DNA of 64,000 nt, from assembly GCA_019310965.1 (NCBI GenBank), contig JAFDDG010000002.1:1-64000 (forward strand), read 5' to 3'. Both the position numbers and the translations under genes were made by a program. Below the pieces are notes generated by a model, which saw only the letters and a list, made by a program, of their open reading frames with translations, ran no database searches and was not told the DNA's origin. The stretch comes from Deltaproteobacteria bacterium. GTDB taxonomy: Bacteria; Myxococcota_A; UBA9160; SMWR01. This document shows, piece by piece, positions 16,527 through 23,710 of the stretch (its first letter is position 1; every line of letters starts with the position of its first letter).

Positions 16527-17983
16527 GCGAGAACGACTGGAAGCTCTACCTCGAAGAGCTCGAGCGTCGGCGCGCCGCTGCGCGCGCCATGGGCGGCAGC
16601 GAACGCATCGAGCGCCTGATGACTCAGCGGGGCAAGCTCGACGCGCGAGCGCGCATCGAGCTGCTCTTCGATGCCGGCACCTTCGTCGAACTCGGTGCGC
16701 TGACCGGCGGCCCCGACGTCCCCGCCGACGCGCTGGTCGCCGGCTTCGGCGACGTGAACGGCCGCAAGGTTCTCGCCGCCGCCGAAGACTTCACCGTACT
16801 CGGCGGCTCGATCGGCAGCGGCTCGATGGCCAAGCGCTACCGCATCTGCCAGCTGGCGCTCCAGGAGCGCGTGCCGTTGGTCTTCATGCTCGACGGCGCG
16901 GGACACCGACTCACGGACACCGGCGGCGGCGGGCGCGCACCGAACGATCTGCTGGCGCTGGCCGACTGCTCGGGCGAGATTCCGATGGTGTGTCTGGTGC
17001 TCGGCGCGTCGGCCGGGCACGGAGCTCTCACCTCGCCGCTCTCGGACTTCACGATCATGACCGAATCGGCCTCGATGTTCACCGGCGGCCCGCCGCTGGT
17101 GAAGGCCGCACTCGGCGAGGAGGTCACCAAGGAGGAGCTCGGCGGCGCCAAGCTCTGCAGCGAAATTTCCGGTACGGCGCACAATGTGACACCCGACGAC
17201 CCGAGCGCCATCGCCATGGCGCGCGAATACCTTGGCTATTTCCCGCAGAATCGAAGCCAGGCGCCACCGCGCCGCGATGGCGGCGACAGCGGCGCACGGC
17301 TGCTCGACGGCATTCTCGAGCTGGTGCCGGTGAACGACCGCAAGCCCTACAAGATGCGCAAGGTGCTCGAGATGCTGGTCGACGACGGAGACTTCCTGGA
17401 GATCCAACCGAAGTACGGCGCGAGCCTGCTGACGCTATTGGCGCGCCTCGGCGGCCGACCGGTGGCGCTCGTCGCCAACGAACCGTGGGTGCGCGGCGGC
17501 GCCGTCGACTCGGCCGCCGCCATCAAGGCGACGGATTTCATCGAAACCGCAGACGCCTTCAACCTGCCTCTGATCTTCCTGACGGACAATCCGGGGGTGT
17601 TGGCCGGCACTCGCGCCGAGCGCGAAGGCATCCTCAAGTGGGGTGGCAAGATGTTCGCAGCCCAGCGGCGCGCCAGCGTGCCGAAGCTCCACGTCAGTTT
17701 CCGCAAGGCCTTCGGCTTCGGCTCGACGGTGATGGCCCAGAACCCCTTCGACGCGCAGACGCTGACGCTCTGTTTCCCGGGGCTCACCATGAGTTCCATG
17801 CCGGCGTCTTCCGGCGGCCGCGCCGCCAACCTCGACGAGGACGAGCAAGCCCGCGTCGAGCACATCCAGCGCTCCGGCCCCTGGGGCATGGCTGCGGGCA
17901 TGACCTACGACGACGTGATCGATCCCCGCGAGCTGCGCAATGCGCTGCTCGGCGGCCTCGCTCTCGTCGACTCTCGACCCTGA
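16523..17983 (+). CDS. Acyl-CoA carboxylase carboxyltransferase (beta) subunit
   Basis: 486 residues with the two crotonase-like halves of acetyl/propionyl-CoA carboxylase beta subunits. The N half has RIERLMTQRGKLDARARIE and FMLDGAGHRLTDTGGG; the C half has NEPWVRGGAVDSAAAIKATD and FLTDNPGVLAGTRAE. It carries out carboxyl transfer from biotin to an acyl-CoA, or decarboxylation in related enzymes. It is slightly shorter than the usual 510-540 residues. No biotin carboxylase or biotin carrier gene is next to it, which is unusual. ATGA overlap with the hydratase gene upstream; the SDR follows after 9 bp. Confidence 0.9.
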   Translation: MSENDWKLYLEELERRRAAARAMGGSERIERLMTQRGKLDARARIELLFDAGTFVELGALTGGPDVPADALVAGFGDVNGRKVLAAAEDFTVLGGSIGSGSMAKRYRICQLALQERVPLVFMLDGAGHRLTDTGGGGRAPNDLLALADCSGEIPMVCLVLGASAGHGALTSPLSDFTIMTESASMFTGGPPLVKAALGEEVTKEELGGAKLCSEISGTAHNVTPDDPSAIAMAREYLGYFPQNRSQAPPRRDGGDSGARLLDGILELVPVNDRKPYKMRKVLEMLVDDGDFLEIQPKYGASLLTLLARLGGRPVALVANEPWVRGGAVDSAAAIKATDFIETADAFNLPLIFLTDNPGVLAGTRAEREGILKWGGKMFAAQRRASVPKLHVSFRKAFGFGSTVMAQNPFDAQTLTLCFPGLTMSSMPASSGGRAANLDEDEQARVEHIQRSGPWGMAAGMTYDDVIDPRELRNALLGGLALVDSRP

Positions 17984-17992
17984 GGAGGCAGC

Positions 17993-18823
17993 ATGGACCT
18001 GGGACTCGCGGGCAAGACGGCGATCATCACCGGCGGCAGCGGCGGCATCGGCCGCGGACTGGTGCTCGGCTTTGCCGAGGAGGGCTGCAACGTCGTCATC
18101 GCGACCCGAGACGCGAAGAAGGGGCAGGAGGTCGCCGACGCCGCTGCCGAGCTGTCCGGCGAAGCGAGCGTGATCCAGACCGACGTCACGCATCGCGACC
18201 AGGTCGCTTCGACGGTGGCGCAGACCCTCGAGCGCTACGGCCAGATCGACATACTGGTAAACAACGCCGGCGGGGTCGCGCATCCGCACCCCACGCTCGA
18301 AAAGCCCGACGACCAGTGGGAATGGGAGCTGAATCTCAACATCTGGGGTGTCGTCCATTGCACGCGCAGCGTCGGCGCACACATGGTGGAGCGCGGCGCC
18401 GGCAGCATCGTGAACATCACCTCGAACTCGGCGCTGGTCGGCGAGGCCGCGCAGCAGGTGGCGCATTACGGCGGCACCAAGGGCTACGTGATGTCGTTCT
18501 CGAAGGCGCTCGCCTTCGAATGGGGCCCCGCCGGGGTGCGTATCAACTGCGTGGCTCCCGGCTGGATCGTCCCCTGGGAGAGCGATCATGTGGGCGAGGG
18601 CAGCTTCTGGAGGAAGTACGGCTACGACGTCTTTGGAACGCCCGAGCAGATGGCTGCGTCGGCCGAGAAGGGCGCAGCCCTTCCCAACGTCGACTCACAA
18701 CCGATCCGCCGCATCGGACGCCCGGAAGACATTGCAGACCTTTCGCTCTTCCTCGCGTCGGAGCGCTCCGCACACATCACCGGCCAGCTGGTGAGCGTGA
18801 GCGGCGGCGCCTACATGCCCTAG
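17993..18823 (+). CDS. Short-chain dehydrogenase/reductase
   Basis: 276 residues with TGGSGGIG, LVNNAGGVAHPHP, YGGTK as active site and the GRPEDIADLSLFLASE tail. GAGGAG lies 5 nt before the ATG. A longer loop after the active site (PGWIVPWESDHVGEGSFWRK) would form an extended substrate lid. Mid-operon position between the carboxyltransferase and the sulfotransferase-like gene suggests it oxidises or reduces a hydroxy/keto acyl-CoA or alcohol of the same pathway. Confidence 0.9.
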   Translation: MDLGLAGKTAIITGGSGGIGRGLVLGFAEEGCNVVIATRDAKKGQEVADAAAELSGEASVIQTDVTHRDQVASTVAQTLERYGQIDILVNNAGGVAHPHPTLEKPDDQWEWELNLNIWGVVHCTRSVGAHMVERGAGSIVNITSNSALVGEAAQQVAHYGGTKGYVMSFSKALAFEWGPAGVRINCVAPGWIVPWESDHVGEGSFWRKYGYDVFGTPEQMAASAEKGAALPNVDSQPIRRIGRPEDIADLSLFLASERSAHITGQLVSVSGGAYMP

Positions 18824-18832
18824 AGAGGCTGC

Positions 18833-20065
18833 ATGGCCGTCAGGCATCTCCCGCCGCGCCCCGACTGGCACCGCGTCTTCAATCGCATCGGCCGACCCGA
18901 ATGGCTGCCGATCGCTGCCGGGGCGCTGCTCGACGAGGCCCGCGCTCGCACCGGCCTTTCGGACTTCGGCGGCGACGGCTGGCGCGAGGGCTTCGAAGTC
19001 TTCGTGGATGCGCTGAATGCCGAGGCACAGCTCAACCTGGTGGGCCGCGTGCTGGCGAAAGACGACCTGCTCAACTGGCTCGAGAATCGGCTGCGCATCA
19101 CCGACGCCTTCGCGCGCCACCCGGAGATCGGCGAGGAACGCATCGAGGCGCCGCTCTTCATTACGGGTCTGCCACGCACGGGCACGTCGATCCTGCACGA
19201 GGTGCTGGCACAGGATCCCGCCCACCGGGCGCCGCTGGCCTGGGAGGTGCGGCATCCGTGCCCCCCGCCCGAGGCGGCCAGCCACGCCACGGATCCCCGC
19301 ATCGCCCTGACCGACGAGGAGGTGCGTTTCTGGTGCGAGGTGGTGCCCGAGTACGACTCGATGCACGAGCTCGGCGCGCAGATCCCCGTCGAGTGCGTTC
19401 AGCTCACCGCCCACGAGTTCTGCAGCGACGAGCTACCCGGCCGCCACATGGTGCCGAGCTATTCGGCGTGGCTCGCGGAAGCCGACCTCGAGCCCGGCTA
19501 CCGCTTCCACAAGAAGATGCTGCAGCTGCTGCAATGGAAGTGCCCCACCGAGCGCTGGGTTTTGAAGGCCCCCTCCCACATGCCGGCACTCGCGCCGTTG
19601 CTCGAAGTCTATCCGGACGCGCGGATCGTGATCACGCACCGGGACCCGCTGAAGGTGATGGCCTCGGTTGCGAGCATTCTCTTCTCGACGGCATGGGTGC
19701 GCTCGGACGCCGTGGACATGGACCAGGTGCTGACCTGGTTCACCGGCGAGACCTGCAAGTTCCTGATCGACGCCGCAGAGAGCGTGCGCGCGAACGCTGG
19801 CGAGCGCAGCGCCCAGTTCTTCGACGTGCGTTATGCGGACATGCGGCGCGACCCGTTCGGCACCCTCGCCGGGGTCTACGCCCACTGGGGACTGCCCTTC
19901 TCCGACGAAGCCGAGGCGAAGATGCGTGCGTACCTCGACCACAAGCCAAAGGGCAAGCACGGCACCCACCAGTACGGTTTCGAGAACACCGAATTAGACC
20001 TGGACGAGGAACGCAGACGCTTCGCCAGCTATCAGGCCCGCTACGGCGTGCCGTCGGAGGCCTGA
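18833..20065 (+). CDS. Sulfotransferase-family protein
   Basis: 410 residues. FITGLPRTGTSILHEVL (about residues 107-123) is the 5'-phosphosulfate-binding P-loop-like motif of PAPS sulfotransferases, and VITHRDPLKVMASVAS supplies the 3'-phosphate-binding Arg/Ser region. These bacterial 'sulfotransferase 3' proteins are common beside acyl-CoA and SDR genes in actinobacteria and related metagenomic lineages, but their substrates are unproven. The next gene starts directly at the base after the stop, so translation is coupled. No PAPS-synthesis gene is in the window. Confidence 0.85.
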   Translation: MAVRHLPPRPDWHRVFNRIGRPEWLPIAAGALLDEARARTGLSDFGGDGWREGFEVFVDALNAEAQLNLVGRVLAKDDLLNWLENRLRITDAFARHPEIGEERIEAPLFITGLPRTGTSILHEVLAQDPAHRAPLAWEVRHPCPPPEAASHATDPRIALTDEEVRFWCEVVPEYDSMHELGAQIPVECVQLTAHEFCSDELPGRHMVPSYSAWLAEADLEPGYRFHKKMLQLLQWKCPTERWVLKAPSHMPALAPLLEVYPDARIVITHRDPLKVMASVASILFSTAWVRSDAVDMDQVLTWFTGETCKFLIDAAESVRANAGERSAQFFDVRYADMRRDPFGTLAGVYAHWGLPFSDEAEAKMRAYLDHKPKGKHGTHQYGFENTELDLDEERRRFASYQARYGVPSEA

Positions 20066-20476
20066 ATGAGTACGGCCGAGAACAAGCGCGCCATCCAGCG
20101 CTACTTCGAGCAGCTGGCCAACGGATCGCCGGAAATCCCCGATCTCTTCACCGAGGACGTCACATGGTGGGTGCCCGGGAGCTCGTCTCTCGGCGGCAGC
20201 CATGAGGGCCGCGAAGCGGTGCTCGCTCTCATGGGCCAGGGTGTCGACCTCTACGACAGGTCCGTTCCGATGCAGATGGAGATTCAAGAGATGGTGGCGG
20301 AGGGCGACCAGGTCTGCGCGCAGCTGGTGATCCGAGCGCGCACGGCTCGGGGCGAGGACTACGAGAACTACTACCACTTCGCCTTCCGCCTGCGGGACGG
20401 CAAGATCTGTGCGGTGAAAGAGTACGTCGACACACTCTACGCACAGCGCAAGCTCTTCGCTGCGGGCGAGGCGTGA
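20066..20476 (+). CDS. SnoaL-like (NTF2-fold) protein
   Basis: 136 residues starting immediately after the sulfotransferase stop. Typical SnoaL/ketosteroid-isomerase-like outline: NKRAIQRYFEQLANG, a DLFTEDVTWWVPG loop, then GREAVLAL, and a strand-rich C half ending FRLRDGKICAVKEYVDT. A role as small binding protein, dehydratase or isomerase in the operon is possible. Catalytic residues cannot be assigned. The downstream SDR begins with GTG inside its last codons (GTGA overlap). Confidence 0.85.
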   Translation: MSTAENKRAIQRYFEQLANGSPEIPDLFTEDVTWWVPGSSSLGGSHEGREAVLALMGQGVDLYDRSVPMQMEIQEMVAEGDQVCAQLVIRARTARGEDYENYYHFAFRLRDGKICAVKEYVDTLYAQRKLFAAGEA

Positions 20477-21249
20477 TCTCGCTCGACGGCAAGGTCGCCG
20501 CCGTAACCGGCGCCGGCTCCGGCATCGGTCGCGCATGCGCCGAGGCAATGGCGACGGCGGGCGCGGCCGTGGTGGTGAACGACCGGGACGCAGACGCCGC
20601 AGCGGCGGTCGTGGCGGCGATCGAGAGTGCTGGCGGGCGCGCCAGCAGCTTCGTCGCCGACGTCACCCTGCCCGACACAGCCAACAGTCTGGTTGCCCAC
20701 GCCACGGAGACGTTTGGCCCGCTATCGATCTTTCACGCGAACGCCGGTGGCGCCCAACCGCTGCCGACCGATGAGACCGACGACGAGGCGTATCGCAAGA
20801 TCATGGCTCTGAACCTCGACGCGGTCTGGTCCGGCATCCGGGCAGCGCTCCGGGTCATGCTTCCGGCGGGCGGTGGTTCGATCGTCGCCACCTCGTCGGG
20901 CGCCGCCGTGGGAGCCGCCTATGGCCTGGCTGCCTACGGCGCTGCCAAGGCCGGCGTGTTGCAGCTCGTACGCAGCATCGCCGTCGAGTACGGGGCACGC
21001 GGCATCCGCGCCAACGCGGTGATCCCGGGCCCCATCGAGTCTGCGGCACTTCGCGAGTGGCTCGACAAGCTGCCCGACGGCGCCGCCGCGTTCGGCGCCC
21101 AGGTGCCCCAGGGTCGCCTGGGTCGGCCCGAGGAGGTAGCCGCCGCGGTGGTATTCCTCGCCTCCGACGCAGCCTCCTTCATAAACGGTGCGAACCTGCC
21201 AGTGGACGGCGGCGTGACCGCGAAGCTGGCCTCGCCGAGCCCCGAGTGA
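20473..21249 (+). CDS. Short-chain dehydrogenase/reductase
   Basis: 258 residues beginning at a GTG (20473) that overlaps the preceding stop as GTGA. No ATG gives a full SDR. TGAGSGIG, FHANAGG in place of the usual NNAG, and YGAAK as active site are visible, then GRPEEVAAAVVFLASD. The altered NAG motif (HANAG) still keeps the structural Asn. Last of the tightly coupled genes before a 69-bp gap. Substrate unknown. Confidence 0.88.
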   Translation: MISLDGKVAAVTGAGSGIGRACAEAMATAGAAVVVNDRDADAAAAVVAAIESAGGRASSFVADVTLPDTANSLVAHATETFGPLSIFHANAGGAQPLPTDETDDEAYRKIMALNLDAVWSGIRAALRVMLPAGGGSIVATSSGAAVGAAYGLAAYGAAKAGVLQLVRSIAVEYGARGIRANAVIPGPIESAALREWLDKLPDGAAAFGAQVPQGRLGRPEEVAAAVVFLASDAASFINGANLPVDGGVTAKLASPSPE

Positions 21250-21318
21250 GGGCACGCCGGCACACGCAGCATCCAAGTAGACGGCGCAGTCGGCGGGCTC
21301 GCAGAGTACACTGGGACG

Positions 21319-22242
21319 ATGGCTGTCGAACTCCGGGGCGTCGCCCACGTCAATGTGAACTGTTCGAACCTCGCGCGCTCGTCCGAGTTCTTTCGGGAGG
21401 TGCTGGAGCTCGACGTCGTGGCTCACACCTGCCCGAAGGAACCCCAGGACGGGAGCCTCTTCGGACTGCCCGGCAAAGCGCGCTGGGATGCACACATGCT
21501 CTGCGATGCGCGGGGGTTCAGCGCGCCGGCGATCGACCTGCTCGAATGGCTCGAGCCGAGGCCCATCGGCGCGCCGCACGCGGAGCCCCATCACCTGGGC
21601 TTCTATCGCATCTGCTTTCTCGCCGCGGACCTCGACGCGCGCTACGAGGCCCTCCGGGCGCGGGGAGTCGAATGTCTGAGCGAGCCGCTGGACGTGCCAT
21701 TGGGATCCGCCGTCGCCGACAGCGTGCGCGCCCTGTGTTTCCGCGATCCGGACGGCACCGTGCTGGAACTCATCGAACGCCCCGAGAGTTCCGTCCAGGC
21801 CGCGCACGTGAACATCAATTGCTCCGACATCGCGCTCTCCCACGAGTGGTACGAGCGCGTGCTCGGTCTGAAGACCCTGGGAAGCTCGGCTCCCGGCCCC
21901 GTGCCGGGCACGCTATTCGGCATGCCCGGCGACATCGAGTGGGATGCTCGCTTCCTGCTGCCGCCGGAGGGAGGCCAGCTGGCAGTCGACCTGCTCGAAT
22001 GGAAGCATCCGACACCGGTCGGCTCACCCTCCGCCCGCGCGAACCAGCTCGGTATCTTCCGCATGGCATTCCTGGTCGACGACGCCCACGAAGCACACGC
22101 GGAGCTTCTGCGCCAAGGCGTCGACGCGCCGCCGCCGGTCTTCCTCGACATGGGACCCGAGATTCCCGTCGACGGCGTCTGGGCGGTCTTCTTTCGCGAC
22201 CCCGACGGCACCTGCCTCGAGTTGATCCAAAGCCCCGTGTAG
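21319..22242 (+). CDS. Double-VOC (glyoxalase/dioxygenase-fold) protein
   Basis: 307 residues made of two vicinal-oxygen-chelate domains: residues 1-155 (AHVNVNCSNLARSSEFF to FRDPDGTVLELIE) and 158-307 (AHVNINCSDIALSHEWY to FRDPDGTCLELIQ). Each half holds a candidate metal-binding His near its start and a Glu in the terminal ELI strand. Two fused VOC domains resemble extradiol dioxygenases, glyoxalases and epimerases. The start lacks a Shine-Dalgarno. A TACACT sequence sits exactly 6 nt before the ATG, which would fit a leaderless transcript. A 69-bp gap precedes it and the luciferase-like gene follows after 20 bp. Confidence 0.82.
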   Translation: MAVELRGVAHVNVNCSNLARSSEFFREVLELDVVAHTCPKEPQDGSLFGLPGKARWDAHMLCDARGFSAPAIDLLEWLEPRPIGAPHAEPHHLGFYRICFLAADLDARYEALRARGVECLSEPLDVPLGSAVADSVRALCFRDPDGTVLELIERPESSVQAAHVNINCSDIALSHEWYERVLGLKTLGSSAPGPVPGTLFGMPGDIEWDARFLLPPEGGQLAVDLLEWKHPTPVGSPSARANQLGIFRMAFLVDDAHEAHAELLRQGVDAPPPVFLDMGPEIPVDGVWAVFFRDPDGTCLELIQSPV

Positions 22243-22262
22243 CAGCAACGCAAGGAGACCTC

Positions 22263-23231
22263 ATGTCCATCGAAATCTCTGCGGGCATTCTTCCCGGCCG
22301 CGACGCGCCGCAGATCGCAAAGCTGGCCGAGGAGCTCGGCTACCGGCGCGTCTGGGTCTACGACTCGCCGGCGCTCTTCGGCGATCTGTGGATGACCCTC
22401 GCGCGGATCGCCGATGCGACCGAGCGCGTCGGACTCGGCACCGGGGTGATGATCCCGCATCTACGCCACGTGATGGTGACAGCCAGCGCGCTCGCGAGCC
22501 TCGAAGAGCTGGCGCCCGGCCGCAGCATCGTGGCCGTCGGCACCGGCTTCACGGGGCGCATGACCTTCGGCGAAAAGGCGCTGCCCTGGAAGTTCGTCGC
22601 CGAGTACGTCCGGGCACTCAAGGGCCTGTTGCGCGGCGAAACCATCGAGTACCAGGGCCGAAAGATGCGAATGCTGCACACCGAGAGCTGCGCGCCGCCT
22701 CGCCCCATCGAGATACCGATTCTGATCGGCGCGAACGGACCGAAGGGGATCGCCGTCGCCCGCGAATTGGGCGACGGCGTCATGGCCGCCGCCGCACCCG
22801 TGCCCGGCTTCGCTCACAGCGCACTGCTCCAGACCGGTACGGTGCTGCGGGAGGGAGAGAGCCTGGATTCGCCCCGCGTCATCGACGCCCTGGGGCCGAG
22901 CGCTGCGGCCGCCTACCACGCGGTCTACGAGACGGCGGGCGCCACTGGCGTCGACGGCCTGCCCAACGGCAAGGCCTGGCGCGAAGAGATCGAGCGCTTC
23001 TCCGCGGACGAGCGCCATCTCGCCATTCACGAGGGCCACTTCGTACGCCTCTCCGAGATCGATCGCCGCCACGTCGACCTCGGCCTCGCCGCCGGCGGAC
23101 TGGTCGGCAGCCCGGAAGAGATCCGCGAGAAGGTCGCCGCCCTCGAGGCCGGTGGCTGCACCGAGATCTTCTACGGACCGATCGGCGCTGTCGAAGCGGA
23201 GCTCGAGGCGATGGCAGAGGTGCTCCTCTGA
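22263..23231 (+). CDS. Luciferase-like (LLM) flavin/F420 oxidoreductase
   Basis: 322 residues with the TIM-barrel LLM pattern: ISAGILPGRD, ELGYRRVWVYDSPALFGD, ATERVGLGTGVMIPHLRHV, and IVAVGTGFTGRMTFGEK. The sequence is closest in flavour to F420-dependent tetrahydromethanopterin-reductase-like members rather than FMN luciferases, but cofactor choice cannot be read directly. GGAGA lies 7 nt upstream of the ATG. It closes the 15.7-23.2 kb operon and likely performs a hydride transfer or Baeyer-Villiger-type step there. Confidence 0.85.
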   Translation: MSIEISAGILPGRDAPQIAKLAEELGYRRVWVYDSPALFGDLWMTLARIADATERVGLGTGVMIPHLRHVMVTASALASLEELAPGRSIVAVGTGFTGRMTFGEKALPWKFVAEYVRALKGLLRGETIEYQGRKMRMLHTESCAPPRPIEIPILIGANGPKGIAVARELGDGVMAAAAPVPGFAHSALLQTGTVLREGESLDSPRVIDALGPSAAAAYHAVYETAGATGVDGLPNGKAWREEIERFSADERHLAIHEGHFVRLSEIDRRHVDLGLAAGGLVGSPEEIREKVAALEAGGCTEIFYGPIGAVEAELEAMAEVLL

Positions 23232-23323
23232 CCCGAGGACCAGCCTCGGCATCGCCTAACGACATCCGCGAACTCGGAACGCCGGATGCGGGCCATGCGA
23301 TCATCGAATCACGCGGAGGCAGA

Positions 23324-23710
23324 GTGCCCGAGGAGAGGGACACGAGGCAGGCCTGGATCGCGGGCATATCGATCGGCCTGGCATTCGTGTCGCTCACCGC
23401 CTGGAGCGGGGCGCGCTGGGCGCTCGCCGCAGGCCCCGCCTGCGCGCGGCGCCGCGCCGACGCGGTTCGGGCAGATCTGCGTCGGACAGCTCCCGACCTC
23501 GTCGCACTGCTCCAGCGCGGCCACACCGAGTTCGGTGTCGGCCCCTTCGGCGAGGATCTGAGCAACGGCCGCGGTATCGTCACTTGGGTGCACGACGAGT
23601 ACGAGTTCATCGATCGCATCGGACCGCAGCCGCTCCGAGGTCGAGGCTTCGGCGCAAAGACCTGGCGAGCCAAGGACGCTCCCGCGGCCCGCCCGCTGGA
23701 ACCTCGATGA
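23324..23710 (+). CDS. Small single-pass membrane protein of unknown function
   Basis: About 128 residues from a GTG at 23324 with GGAGG 5 nt upstream. One membrane segment (residues 10-32, IAGISIGLAFVSLTAW...) is followed by a soluble Arg-rich region with HTEFGVGPFGEDLSNGRG. Its stop overlaps the start of the STT3-like gene (ATGA), so the two are co-translated. I do not recognise a family. A role as accessory subunit of the oligosaccharyltransferase-like protein is inference from coupling only. Confidence 0.6.
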   Translation: MPEERDTRQAWIAGISIGLAFVSLTAWSGARWALAAGPACARRRADAVRADLRRTAPDLVALLQRGHTEFGVGPFGEDLSNGRGIVTWVHDEYEFIDRIGPQPLRGRGFGAKTWRAKDAPAARPLEPR

